From: Undibacterium umbellatum
GTDB lineage: Bacteria; Pseudomonadota; Gammaproteobacteria; Burkholderiales; Burkholderiaceae_D
NCBI RefSeq assembly: GCF_014284125.1
Contig: NZ_JACOFX010000004.1
Location: forward strand, 287,865 to 351,864
DNA length: 64,000 bases
Direction: 5' to 3'
Shown in pieces: positions 18,873-27,926 of this stretch. Each line of letters opens with the position of its first letter. The first letter of the stretch is position 1. Both the position numbers and the translations under genes were made by a program. A model generated the notes under the pieces. It did not search any database. It was not told the origin of the DNA and was given only the letters and a program-made list of their open reading frames with translations.

Positions 18873-19640
18873 ATGAAAATCATCTGTATCAACGCTTGTT
18901 TGCGTATGGCATTCTTAATGATTTTCATCATGTCTGGGCACAGCTTTGCCCAGCCCCAAAAACCTGTATCCCCGAACTACCCTGCCCTGATCCTGAATTC
19001 GGAAGACTTCCCGCCTTTCAATTATCCTGACACCGATGGTAAGTCAGCAAAAGGCCTGGCGTCGGAAAAAATCATCGAGTTAATGGCACGGGCAGAAGAA
19101 CAATACAGTATTCATTTCTTTCCTTGGGTGCGCTCTTTCCAGTCTGCGCAGAAAGATGCAAATACCTGCATCTATGTCACCACCCGCACGCCTGCCCGCG
19201 AAGCGATGTTCCAGTGGGTAGGCCCCCTGGTAAAAAACACATGGACAGTGTTTGCGCGTGCCGACGATACGCGCCGCCCGATCAGCATAGATGACTTGCA
19301 TCCCTACTTGCTGGGTGCTTATCGCCAAGGTGCGGTATCAGAGCATTTACTGGCCAAGGGCTTTCGCACTGAACTTGCCAATGCTGACCGCGACAATCCG
19401 AGGAAATTGTTAGCAAAACGTTTTGATTTTTGGATAACAGGCGAACTGGTAGGGCATGCGTTCATTAAGGACCTGGGTCTTAAAAATCAAATCGTACCCA
19501 TCTTGCCTTTACAAACCAAATATCTCTACCTGGCTTGCAACCACGGCGTCGCCAAGGAACGTATAGATCGCTTGAACATGATCTTGAAAAATATGGAGAA
19601 CGATGGCACCAGTGCCAATATTGAGAAAAAATTTCGCTAA
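18873..19640 (+). CDS. periplasmic solute-binding protein, family 3-like
   Basis: 255 residues from the ATG at 18873, which has AAAGGAG at good spacing; an in-frame ATG at 18846 does not. Signal peptide ACLRMAFLMIFIMSGHSFA. The mature part LILNSEDFPPFNYPD ... SAKGLASEKIIELMARAEE ... MFQWVGPLVKNTWTVFA follows the pattern of small amino-acid-type binding proteins of SBP family 3. No transporter genes are nearby, so it may be a sensor or orphan binding protein; this type often neighbours c-di-GMP genes. Confidence 0.75.
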   Translation: MKIICINACLRMAFLMIFIMSGHSFAQPQKPVSPNYPALILNSEDFPPFNYPDTDGKSAKGLASEKIIELMARAEEQYSIHFFPWVRSFQSAQKDANTCIYVTTRTPAREAMFQWVGPLVKNTWTVFARADDTRRPISIDDLHPYLLGAYRQGAVSEHLLAKGFRTELANADRDNPRKLLAKRFDFWITGELVGHAFIKDLGLKNQIVPILPLQTKYLYLACNHGVAKERIDRLNMILKNMENDGTSANIEKKFR

Positions 19641-19989
19641 AGGCTGCGTTATTAAAGAAACCAGTCAGCACAGTTTTCCGGATGTATGTAACGGCCCCAG
19701 ATCCAGTAAGAGAAATTCAACACCACCATCAATGACAGCAACATGCGCATGTGCCTCAAACCACAGTTATTGAAACCAAGTCTCTGATAAAACGGCGCTT
19801 GCTCGCTCACCGTGGACTCTCCTGCCAAATAGTAGTAATAGTGCAACCAAATATGAAGCAAGCGATGTAAGGCGGCAGAGACAGTCCATAGTCGACACAG
19901 AAACGACAGGGATAATGCATACTTCCTGGCAATAAAAAAAGCTCTTGGGCATAGTAGAATGACGGCATACCCCCTTACCGGAAATCTGC
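19641..19989. other. intergenic, possible degraded GNAT fragment
   Basis: A 69-codon minus-strand frame (19652-19861) contains APFYQRLGFNNCGLRHMRM, which resembles the C-terminal end of GNAT acetyltransferases, followed by one hydrophobic stretch. No acetyl-CoA motif is present, so at best this is a remnant. Confidence 0.25.
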
Positions 19990-20391
19990 ATGTCCAAGAA
20001 AAACGAACTTACCCTGCTGATGGCAAAAGTTCTTTTAAAACTCACCTCCGAGTCCCCGCAAGCCTGGGACCAGTCGTATTGCCGTTTTTTGGCCCAGGAT
20101 AAAAACCAAGCCAGCTTCCAGTTCATGTCCAGACTGGGCAAGACACTCAGGGTCTTACCAGCCCCGCCTGAATACACAGACTTGCTGGGTCCATTGATGC
20201 ATTCGCTGTTTGATGAAATGCAGACAGAAACCACGCACAGGCCAGTCCTCGCCGTACTGACCGTCGATGCCGCCAAGACGTATAAACTCAAGCTGGAATA
20301 CCATAACCCACATGCCCATGAGATCAGCCTGCAGGCGCTGGGCACAAAGACCTCGTACTTTGCCAGTGACGAAGTAGACTTGCCGCTCTGA
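19990..20391 (+). CDS. hypothetical protein
   Basis: 133 residues, MSKKNELTLLMAKVLLKLTS to FASDEVDLPL, no signal peptide or membrane helix. The middle is helical and the end beta-rich (RPVLAVLTVDAAKTYKLKLE). I do not recognise the family. Base composition is like the neighbours, which favours a real gene. It stands alone between a binding-protein gene and a toxin-antitoxin pair. Confidence 0.55.
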   Translation: MSKKNELTLLMAKVLLKLTSESPQAWDQSYCRFLAQDKNQASFQFMSRLGKTLRVLPAPPEYTDLLGPLMHSLFDEMQTETTHRPVLAVLTVDAAKTYKLKLEYHNPHAHEISLQALGTKTSYFASDEVDLPL

Positions 20392-20659
20392 GACATCTCA
20401 CGGCACAGAAATGAGCAGGAGATTGCAATCGGTAAAAGCCTGAAATGGTGCGCGAGGTTTTCTGTTGATATTCATACGATTACGCATAGAATCTAATTGA
20501 ACCTGCGCGGGCTACTAAACACCCTGCAACATCATTTGCGTCAGCAAGTTCCAAGCGAGTCCTTTCCAACAGTAAAGTTACATGGCAAATGTAAATTTAC
20601 CAACATCATTACACAACTCTATCATGATTTGACTTCGCTCGAACGGCTTTCCGGGGAAT
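20392..20659. other. AT-rich intergenic region
   Basis: Lies between a hypothetical gene and the toxin-antitoxin promoter. No gene is seen. A TTGACT at 20629-20634 is present but too far from the TATAAT at 20681 to be its -35 box. Confidence 0.4.
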
Positions 20660-20686
20660 TTGATATATACGCCAATGGCGTATAAT
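20660..20686 (+). promoter_or_regulatory. promoter with overlapping palindromic operator for the toxin-antitoxin operon
   Basis: A perfect inverted repeat TATACGCC-AAT-GGCGTATA (20666-20684) fills the spacer and overlaps a consensus -10 TATAAT (20681-20686); a near-consensus -35 TTGATA is at 20660-20665. Binding of the downstream HTH antitoxin here would block polymerase, the usual autoregulation of such operons. Confidence 0.7.
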
Positions 20687-20722
20687 ATAAAGATAAGGTA
20701 TCAATGTATTGAAAGGGTGTCG

Positions 20723-21034
20723 ATGGTTTTTGTAGAAACTACTGTTTTTACCAGTCAATTGAAAGGCTTGTTGACTGATGAAGAATACAGGCAATTACAA
20801 AACGAACTGGTAGAAAACCCTGAATCTGGCAGCCTGATTAGTGGTGGCGGTGGAATTCGAAAGATACGTGTCAATTACGGCAGTAAAGGTAAAAGCGGCG
20901 GGGCAAGAGCAATTTACTATTTTAAATCAGCAAATGACCAAATCTACATGCTCGTGATTTATCCAAAATCAGTGAAAGACAATTTATCAGCCGCCGAAAA
21001 AGCCATACTCAAAGATTTGGCCAAGTCATTGTAA
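20723..21034 (+). CDS. RelE/HigB-type toxin
   Basis: 103 residues from the ATG at 20723, preceded by GAAAGGG. The pattern FTSQLKGLLTDEEYRQLQNEL, GGGGIRKIRVNYGSKGKSGGAR, AIYYFKSANDQIYMLVIYPK, SVKDNLSAAEKAILKDLAKSL matches the RelE/ParE-like mRNA interferases of the HigB/RhlE-like branch, with the conserved GGIRKxR core and LLxxYxK-type strand. Toxin precedes antitoxin, as in higBA systems. Probably cleaves ribosome-bound mRNA. Confidence 0.85.
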   Translation: MVFVETTVFTSQLKGLLTDEEYRQLQNELVENPESGSLISGGGGIRKIRVNYGSKGKSGGARAIYYFKSANDQIYMLVIYPKSVKDNLSAAEKAILKDLAKSL

Positions 21035-21057
21035 GTCGCAAATGCAAGGAGTTAAAA

Positions 21058-21426
21058 ATGGACAAAGAATTATTCGCAAACCTGGTTGCCAGTCTTGCAG
21101 AAGCAGGCAAAATCGCTAAAGGCGAGGCCAAGCCTGCTCGTACTACGACATTAAATAAATCTGGCAAGACGAACAAAGTTCAGGCAAAACCAGGAAACAA
21201 AACTGCCACTGTGCCAGCAATTCCACATACAAAAATCGATGCCAGACAAGTGCGCGAGAAAACAGGTTTGTCACAAAGCGATTTTGCCACTGTCATGAAC
21301 GTCAGTATCAAGACCCTGCAAAACTGGGAACAACACAGACGTGAACCAACTGGTGCGGCAGATTCCCTACTCAGAGTATTTGCCGCTGCGCCAGAGCTGG
21401 TTTTGAAGGCTTTGCATCAAGCCTGA
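21058..21426 (+). CDS. HigA/NadS-type XRE antitoxin
   Basis: 122 residues with a Lys/Thr/Ala-rich N-terminal half and a C-terminal HTH (DARQVREKTGLSQSDFATVM, NVSIKTLQNWEQHRREPTGA). This is the NadS/HigA-like antitoxin layout. It starts 24 bp after the toxin stop behind AAGGAG. It should neutralise the toxin and repress the operon at the palindrome at 20666-20684. Confidence 0.85.
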   Translation: MDKELFANLVASLAEAGKIAKGEAKPARTTTLNKSGKTNKVQAKPGNKTATVPAIPHTKIDARQVREKTGLSQSDFATVMNVSIKTLQNWEQHRREPTGAADSLLRVFAAAPELVLKALHQA

Positions 21427-21528
21427 TTGCTTTTTATTTAGCAAGCGTAGCTAGGTTTCCACAGAATCTAATCGCATCTACGCGAGTTCACTCAATTTTT
21501 GTAGGAATTTTGGATTTGAGATAGCAGC

Positions 21529-22320
21529 TTAAAATACAGTAAATTTAATGTAATCACACCCTAATTGATGCTCTTTTTCTCGCCAGTCGTATACGTATTC
21601 ATTTTCGTCAAATCCTTTGCATGCAATGCCAAATGATGTCGTGCCATTTGGATTGGTGACAGCTTTTCTAGCAATGTACTTCCAATACAAATAATTACTT
21701 TTGTTAAATTTCTCGGATTCGAAGCGCGATAATTGGACAATTCCACATTCGCCGTCAGGTGCTGATTTTGCAATCCACACAGGCATCTCTCCACTAAATT
21801 GTGGCGCTGGTTGAAAGCTCTGCTTAAATGTTTGAGAAGAAACTTTGCATGTTCGCATTTCACGGTCATGACTATTGCGGACAATATTTAAATAATTGCT
21901 TTCATCAGCTTTATCACAGAACGCAACTAAGTCTCGCCCCAATTTTGCACCATCCCTTTTTTCAGTGGCACTCATCTGACTTAATTTTTCACTTTTCGGC
22001 GCTTTGCGCTTACCGTCAAATATCTCAATCATTTGGCGATAAGAGTCGCACTCTTCTGCACTAAATTTGATTGGATTTTTATTGTATTCTTCTTTTGCCT
22101 TAATTAATTTTTCAGGCAAGTTCTCTGGACTCGTCAATCTTCGAACGCTTGATTGTGTAAATTCGCAGTCTAATAAGTTTGATTCTCGATTTAAACATCT
22201 ATATGTAAGAGAATGCGTTTCTTTGGTGTTATAGAGCAAACCGACAGTTGGTGCCTCTGATGCAATTGCAACCTCAAAAAAAAGAAGCGTTATCAAAAAA
22301 AATAATCGAAAATTACGCAT
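21529..22320 (-). CDS. hypothetical exported protein
   Basis: 263 residues with a signal peptide (MRNFRLFFLITLLFFEVAIA-S) and six or more cysteines in the mature part (CLNRESNLLDC, EECDSY, FCDK, GECGIV, IACKG, LGCDYIKF), suggesting a disulphide-stabilised periplasmic protein. No family recognised. The gene is clearly AT-richer than the surrounding 50% GC background, as is the 300 bp beyond it, which suggests acquired DNA. Confidence 0.65.
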   Translation of the reverse strand: MRNFRLFFLITLLFFEVAIASEAPTVGLLYNTKETHSLTYRCLNRESNLLDCEFTQSSVRRLTSPENLPEKLIKAKEEYNKNPIKFSAEECDSYRQMIEIFDGKRKAPKSEKLSQMSATEKRDGAKLGRDLVAFCDKADESNYLNIVRNSHDREMRTCKVSSQTFKQSFQPAPQFSGEMPVWIAKSAPDGECGIVQLSRFESEKFNKSNYLYWKYIARKAVTNPNGTTSFGIACKGFDENEYVYDWREKEHQLGCDYIKFTVF

Positions 22321-22369
22321 AATATTTAACTAGATCAGGTCTTTGCATTAGTTCGATATTCAACAAATA

Positions 22370-22618
22370 TCACTTCTTATTTTTTGCCTGCGCTAACGCA
22401 CTACCAGCAGCTGATTTCGATTGAGCACTCGTTCGACCATCACGCAACACCTGAGAAGCAGCACTTGCAGCAGAGGACGAAGTTTGTTTTTTAGGTGCAC
22501 TTGTCTGTGACAAAGCACTAGCAGCGGCAGTTTTCGAATTTGCACCAGTTGAATTGCTATGTAGAGTTTTGGAGGCTGATGTGGCTGCTTTGCTTCCTGT
22601 GGTCTTAGTATTTGCCAT
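22370..22618 (-). CDS. low-complexity Ala/Ser/Lys-rich small protein
   Basis: 82 residues composed almost only of Ala, Ser, Thr, Lys, Gln. A loose repeat of the form SK(T/S)AA-SAL(S/A)Q occurs twice (SKTAAASALSQTS; SKSAAGSALAQAK), and a third related block is SSAASAASQVLRDGRTSAQ. It has no hydrophobic segment and a strong positive charge, so nucleic-acid binding is possible but unproven. A GGAACGAAG ribosome-binding region precedes the ATG. Confidence 0.55.
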   Translation of the reverse strand: MANTKTTGSKAATSASKTLHSNSTGANSKTAAASALSQTSAPKKQTSSSAASAASQVLRDGRTSAQSKSAAGSALAQAKNKK

Positions 22619-22911
22619 ACTTCGTTCCTGTTATTGAGTGACACCAACATTCAAAAAAATTGATTTTAAATTTACTTAATTTTTATTTAAGTATATGCAT
22701 TACATTCGGTTACATTTACCAAGAGAGTGATATATTTTAGACATTTAACAAAATTAAAACTTTTCTGTTGTATTTGTGTGTTGACTCAAGTTAAAAAGAA
22801 GACAAATTTACGACTTAGAAGAATTTTTCATTCGTAAACATTTCCAAATTGCATCACGTCGTTATATGAATCTATTTATTTGCCAAGCTAGGAAATTTGT
22901 ATTTAATTTCT
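22619..22911. other. AT-rich non-coding stretch
   Basis: About 290 bp of strongly AT-rich sequence between the Ala/Ser-rich gene and the GH31 terminator. Homopolymer A/T runs are frequent and no reading frame over 40 codons looks coding. The promoter of the small gene should be here. Confidence 0.45.
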
Positions 22912-22950
22912 CAAAAAAAATGACTGCGTCACCTCCAAGTGATGCAGTCA
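22912..22950 (-). terminator. rho-independent terminator of the GH31 gene
   Basis: TGACTGCGTCAC (22921-22932) and GTGATGCAGTCA (22939-22950) form a 12-bp stem with one mismatch and a 6-nt loop. On the minus strand a run of eight T follows, so it ends transcripts from the GH31 gene. Confidence 0.85.
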
Positions 22951-23020
22951 CATAATCAGTATAGACAGAAGTGTCACGCCCTGGGAATTATCAACGTGAT
23001 CTCTATTTTTCTATCCATCG

Positions 23021-26000
23021 CTACTTCCCCACCCTATCCCCCGCAAACCCGATCACCGACGCATTCGCCCAGTTTGCGCACACCCTGGCTTTGTCATTCG
23101 CCTTGATGCCTGTCGTCTTTAACACCAGCTTGCTGATGCCGCGTATGTCGAGTTCTGGTTTGACTACGGCTGGTGCTGTGATCAGGCCGCTGTCGAACAG
23201 GAGTTTGTCGTCGCCCCAGACCTGGAATTGCAGGCCGCCGTTGTTGCGGCAACTGTCGTCTATGCCGACGTCGGCGCGGAAGGTTTGCCAGTTGCCTGTG
23301 AGTTTGTAGCCGACTTCGCTATTGCCTGTCACACCCAGGCCTTTGCGGAAGCGCAGGCCGTTCATTTGCATGCTCGCGTCTCCTTTGCTTGCCTGGACTT
23401 TATACGCCATATCTCTGGCGTAGCTGGCGCTATTGCTGGCAACAGCATCAGACAAGAACACTTGCGCCTTGGGCTTGTCGGGCATGGGGTGTTCGAGGAT
23501 GCTGAACTCTGAAATAGTGATGGGGGTGACGATCACGGGGTTGAAGGCATTGTATGCCTTGGCAGTGTTGGTCGCGCCTGTGCTGGTCAGCACCATCGGG
23601 TCTTGTGCTTCGCCATCATCATTCTGGTCATGCGTGCTAAGTACGCGGAAGCGGAACAGGCGGCCTGCTCTGGCGGCAAATTCCACTTTTTGTTTTTCTT
23701 GCTGTTTTTTCAGACGACCTGTGTAAACCGGTTTGCCCCATTCGCCATTGGTATCGGCCAGGTAGATTTCAAAGTCTTTGACCTGGCCGTATTGCCAGTT
23801 CTTGTCATTGCGTGGCGCGATTTCAAAACCGCTGACCATGCGGCGTTCGCCCAGTGCCAGGCTGAATTCATGGGCACCGGTTTTTTGTGACTGGTCACGC
23901 AGGGTGCGGAACCAGGTGCCGGGCTTGCCGTCGAAGGCATTTTCCAGCGGATGGCCAGGTTCTTCTGCCGGGCGGTTCAAGACGATGAGGTTGTCTGCAG
24001 CGATGGTGTTGCCCAGATCAGGTGCAGCCGGGTAGTCAGCCGTCGCTGCCAGTTGCTTGCTGGCGGCAATTGCCAGGTGAAAGCTGTAGGCTTTATCTAC
24101 GGGTAGTTTGGCAGTTTTTACGTGGACAGTGCCGTATTTTTCATTGGTGTCGTAAAACCAGCCTGTACTGCTTTTCTGAAATTCTTCACGGGTCTTGAAG
24201 GCGGGCAAAGTCTGCTGGCCAAAAGTGACGGCATCTGGCTCTGCGCGGCTATGCACTTGCAATTGCAGGATGCGCTGCGCTTCCATGCCTGTGTAGCTAC
24301 CATTGACTGCACCGACATTGATGCGGATATCACCCGCCTTGTTTTCTGGCGCATCGACTGTGAAGACTTGCTGGCTGGATTTGCCAGCCTGATACTGGCG
24401 GCTTTCGCCATCGTCTTCATACAGGGTAAAACTGGATTTGCCATGGGGGTAGATATCCAGGGTCAGCACGTCCTTGGGCACCTGTCCATCAAACAGGGCG
24501 ACCGGGTACATGGGCAAAATCGCGCCAGCGCGCACCATGACGGGCAGTTTTTCCAGTGTGACTTGCTGGTCGATGACTTTGCCTTTGGCATCGGCCTGCA
24601 CAACGCGGCCATCCCAGTAGTCTATCCACTGGCCTTGCGGCAGGTAGATGCCCTTGCGCCAGCCTCTGCTTGCAACCTGGCTGCGATACACTGGCGCAAC
24701 CAGAAAGTCTTTGCCGAGCATGAACTGGTATTTGTAGTTTTCGTTATTGGCATTAGGGTCTTGCGGATAATCCCACATGAGGCCACGCACGATGGGCGCG
24801 CCTGTCAGCTCAGTCTCATGCGCATAGGTGTACATGTAGGGCATCAGGCGCATCTTGAGTTTCAGATAATCGCGGTTGATGCTGCGGTACGGTTCATCAA
24901 ACCACCAGGGATGTTTACGCCCGGACTTGGACCAGCCTGACATGCCCATCAGCACGGGTGTGAAAGTTTTCCATTGCAGATCGCGGGTGAAGGTTTCCGG
25001 GCTGCCGCCAAAAATGCCATCGACGTCACCGGTGGCATAAGCCTGGCCAGACAGGCCTGAACCTATCAGGGTGGGGATATGCCAGCGTATATAGTCCCAG
25101 CTACCAGACTGATCACCCGTCCAGGTAACGGCATAGCGTTGCGTACCTGCCCAGCCCATGACGGTCCAGACAAAGGGGCGTGCGTCTGAATTGTCGAGTA
25201 TACCCTTGGCTGCTGCCATGTTGGCATCGAGCGAGAATTGATAGCCCTTGCCTGTCCATGCCACGTCCAGCTTTTGCGCACGCGTGCCTGCGGTGCCGAC
25301 TTCCCATGCGATTTTATCGACACCGTTTTCTGTCCACAGGCCAGTGCGGAAGCCATGTTTCTTCAGCCCGGCAACGACTTCGGGCAGATTGGTGTAGCCG
25401 CAGCCATAACCATCATTCGGCAAAATCCAGCCGCCGGGCATGTCGTGTTCGCGGTATTTGGCGGCGATGGAATTGATGACGTCCGGCGTCTTTCCTGTCG
25501 GGCCATCGCTCCAGTTGCCGGGTACGGTGCCGGGCTTTTTGCTATTGTCGCCATCGTTATAGCAATCGGCATCACCATATTCATAAGCCCAGCGCGGCAA
25601 GAGTCTGGCGCGGCCTGTCAGTTCTGTGTACGAAGCCAGTACGTCCTTGATGGAATTGCCGACGAAGTAATAGGCATCGAAACGTTTTTCCTGATGGCTG
25701 GTGCTCAGGTATTCATTCGAGCGGAAATCATAGCTGCCATTGCTCCAGGTATTGCGCAAGACGCCATAGCCTTTGCTGCTCATGTAGAAAGGCGCGGGGC
25801 TGGGTCTATCGCCTTCTTCCCAACCTCCTGAATAGGAAACTTCCATCTGCTTGCCCTTGAAGGCATAGGCACCGTTTTGCTGGCCGCCACCAAATAAGAC
25901 TTCATCTGCGCTGCTGGAGAGGGTCTGGAAGCTGGCTTTGTCACCCAGTTCCAGCGGCTGGATTTCTTGCCAGACCAGGGTTTTATTGTCTGGCTTGTAG

Positions 26001-26380
26001 AGGGCCAGACGCAGTGGTGCGCGGTAGATGCGCAAGGCCATGGCCGAGGTTTGCACCAGTTGGTATTCGGCTTTTGAATCAGCTTGCGCCGTTAACTGGT
26101 AAGGGACTTTGTCGTAATCCTGCTTCAGCACGATGGGCGCGGCCTTGTCACCAGCATCGAGCAATTGTCCTTTTGTGCCAGCCCATACGCGAAACAGATC
26201 GGGCTTGAGCAGGCTGATGCGTACGATGCTGCCATCTGACGTCACCAGTTCTATCTGATTGGCATCGGCTGCTATTTTTTGCATGTTCCCCAAAGGCGCG
26301 GCTTGGCTGACACCACTGAACACATGGAAGATCAGGCTGGCGATGACAGTCTTGCGTATGGCGGCGTGCAAAGTTTGCAT
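23021..26380 (-). CDS. secreted GH31 glycosidase with F5/8C (CBM32) and NPCBM modules
   Basis: 1119 residues with signal peptide (VIASLIFHVFSGVSQA-A). N-terminal GH31 beta domain (VLFGGGQQNGAYAFKGKQM), then the barrel: YQFSLDANMAAAKG probably carries the nucleophile Asp and YAVTWTGDQSGSWDYIRW the acid/base Asp, followed by GGSPETFTRDLQWKTFTP. C-terminal to the barrel are an F5/8C-type domain (HPLENAFDGKPGTWFR) and an NPCBM domain (NGLRFRKGLGVTGNSEVGY). The usual WxDMNE nucleophile motif is replaced by SLDAN, pointing to an unusual GH31 subfamily; subfamilies acting on alpha-GalNAc or alpha-galactose exist. It probably releases a sugar that the downstream catabolic genes consume. Confidence 0.85.
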   Translation of the reverse strand: MQTLHAAIRKTVIASLIFHVFSGVSQAAPLGNMQKIAADANQIELVTSDGSIVRISLLKPDLFRVWAGTKGQLLDAGDKAAPIVLKQDYDKVPYQLTAQADSKAEYQLVQTSAMALRIYRAPLRLALYKPDNKTLVWQEIQPLELGDKASFQTLSSSADEVLFGGGQQNGAYAFKGKQMEVSYSGGWEEGDRPSPAPFYMSSKGYGVLRNTWSNGSYDFRSNEYLSTSHQEKRFDAYYFVGNSIKDVLASYTELTGRARLLPRWAYEYGDADCYNDGDNSKKPGTVPGNWSDGPTGKTPDVINSIAAKYREHDMPGGWILPNDGYGCGYTNLPEVVAGLKKHGFRTGLWTENGVDKIAWEVGTAGTRAQKLDVAWTGKGYQFSLDANMAAAKGILDNSDARPFVWTVMGWAGTQRYAVTWTGDQSGSWDYIRWHIPTLIGSGLSGQAYATGDVDGIFGGSPETFTRDLQWKTFTPVLMGMSGWSKSGRKHPWWFDEPYRSINRDYLKLKMRLMPYMYTYAHETELTGAPIVRGLMWDYPQDPNANNENYKYQFMLGKDFLVAPVYRSQVASRGWRKGIYLPQGQWIDYWDGRVVQADAKGKVIDQQVTLEKLPVMVRAGAILPMYPVALFDGQVPKDVLTLDIYPHGKSSFTLYEDDGESRQYQAGKSSQQVFTVDAPENKAGDIRINVGAVNGSYTGMEAQRILQLQVHSRAEPDAVTFGQQTLPAFKTREEFQKSSTGWFYDTNEKYGTVHVKTAKLPVDKAYSFHLAIAASKQLAATADYPAAPDLGNTIAADNLIVLNRPAEEPGHPLENAFDGKPGTWFRTLRDQSQKTGAHEFSLALGERRMVSGFEIAPRNDKNWQYGQVKDFEIYLADTNGEWGKPVYTGRLKKQQEKQKVEFAARAGRLFRFRVLSTHDQNDDGEAQDPMVLTSTGATNTAKAYNAFNPVIVTPITISEFSILEHPMPDKPKAQVFLSDAVASNSASYARDMAYKVQASKGDASMQMNGLRFRKGLGVTGNSEVGYKLTGNWQTFRADVGIDDSCRNNGGLQFQVWGDDKLLFDSGLITAPAVVKPELDIRGISKLVLKTTGIKANDKARVCANWANASVIGFAGDRVGK

Positions 26381-26540
26381 ATTGGGTATTCATCCTATCT
26401 TTGATGTTGGGGCGCTAAGTTCAGGCACATGGCAAGCAATAATAATGTGCATACAGCAATGTAACTGTGTCCGGTCTTTTGTAACAGTGAGATTTATTTT
26501 TTGCCTTCATCAAGAAATTTTGAATGGCAGGCCAATACGG

Positions 26541-26969
26541 TCAACAAGTATGGCGCAGGCGCGACAAATAATGGTTGACGACGCGGCGGCAGGCGTCGCT
26601 GGGCCTGTGCCGTACCAGCGTAATCTTCCGGCCATGGCCGGACAACAACATGGCCTGCTCCAGCATGAGCTTGCCTTCGCCTATCAGCACCAGTTCTCGC
26701 ACGCCAGGCAAGACTTGCGAGATGGGATGGTGATGCTGGTCATGCAAGACTTCGGCTATTGCCAATATCATCAACTGGCAAGGGATATTGCCATAACGGC
26801 AGTGCAGGCTGAGCTGCCTGGCTGTGATCTGGATGCTGCTTTGCCTGTCCAGACCATCGCTGACGATATCGACCTTGCAGGCAGACATACGCTGAAAGCC
26901 TGTGAAGACTTCTGCCGTTCTGGCTGGACAAATTATCAAAACATCGAGAATATCGGCAGGCGAGCGCAT
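26541..26969 (-). CDS. doubtful hypothetical protein
   Basis: A 142-codon frame from the ATG at 26969 (MRSPADILDVLIICPARTAE). It has no ribosome-binding site and no recognised family; a long frame on the opposite strand is equally open. It may be a remnant or chance. Otherwise the 655 bp between the GH31 and LysR genes hold nothing I can name. Confidence 0.25.
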   Translation of the reverse strand: MRSPADILDVLIICPARTAEVFTGFQRMSACKVDIVSDGLDRQSSIQITARQLSLHCRYGNIPCQLMILAIAEVLHDQHHHPISQVLPGVRELVLIGEGKLMLEQAMLLSGHGRKITLVRHRPSDACRRVVNHYLSRLRHTC

Positions 26970-27035
26970 GAAGGCTGATAGGCGGGGCAATTAATGTGAA
27001 AGTAACATTGTATCAATGCTGCAGTTAGCCTGGAC

Positions 27036-27926
27036 TCAATGTGCTTTTGCCTCGCTGATCAGCCATTGATGAAACGCCTGAAAAGCCGGGTTCTCTTTCA
27101 TGTCTGCCGCATAGATGAGGTAATAATCAAGCCGCAACGGGGTTTCCACATTCAGCGGCCTTGTCAGGCGGCCCGCAGCAATATCGTATTCCACCAGCAA
27201 GGCCTGGCCAAGCGCAATGCCCTGCCCGTCTATGGCTGCCTGCAAGGCCATCAGGGCCAGGGTAAATAGCGGCCCCTGGCGGGATTCCTGGTTGGGCAAA
27301 CCCAGGGTAGAAAACCAGGCTTGCCAACTGGGGTAGTCGGGGTCATTCATGGCACTGACTTCATGTAGCAGGGTTTGCCTGGCCAGGTCAGCGGGTGTCT
27401 GCAATTGTTCGGCGATGGCCGGGCTGCAGACCGGGAAAACTTCCGTCGCGATAAAAGGCTCGATGCGGAAATCAGCAAACTGGGTACGGCGAAAATCAAT
27501 GGAGATATCGCAATCACGGTAAGTGCGGTCCACTTCAGAGACGATTTCTACCCGTATATGCGGATGCCGGTTCAGGAAACGATAAAGGCGCGGCACCAGC
27601 CATTTGGAGCCAAACGATGGTGGCACGCCCACGCGCAACAAGGCATTATTATCATTAAGCAAAGCATCCGTCGCCTGCTGGAAAATCCTGAAACCTTCGC
27701 GTATGCGTGGCAGATATAACTCCCCCGCCTCGGTGAGCCTTAGGACATTATTGCTTCGATGAAACAAATCGATGCCCAAATGATCTTCCAGCAACTTGAT
27801 CTGGTGGCTGATTGCCGCATTGGTCACATGCAACTCTTCCGCCGCCCGCGTAAAATTCAGCCGCCTGGCGGCAACTTCAAAAACACGCAGCGAATTCAAG
27901 GGCGGAAGACGTTTAGACATGGGCAT
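27036..27926 (-). CDS. LysR-type regulator, GcvA-like
   Basis: 296 residues. The N-terminal winged HTH is LNSLRVFEVAARRLNFTRAA / EELHVTNAAISHQIKLLEDH, and the effector domain contains LLRVGVPPSFGSKWLVPRL and DCDISIDFR, the layout of GcvA-like LTTRs. It is divergent from the dgoK-like gene across 530 bp, so it is the natural candidate regulator of the sugar-acid cluster. A second in-frame ATG lies two codons in. Confidence 0.88.
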   Translation of the reverse strand: MPMSKRLPPLNSLRVFEVAARRLNFTRAAEELHVTNAAISHQIKLLEDHLGIDLFHRSNNVLRLTEAGELYLPRIREGFRIFQQATDALLNDNNALLRVGVPPSFGSKWLVPRLYRFLNRHPHIRVEIVSEVDRTYRDCDISIDFRRTQFADFRIEPFIATEVFPVCSPAIAEQLQTPADLARQTLLHEVSAMNDPDYPSWQAWFSTLGLPNQESRQGPLFTLALMALQAAIDGQGIALGQALLVEYDIAAGRLTRPLNVETPLRLDYYLIYAADMKENPAFQAFHQWLISEAKAH

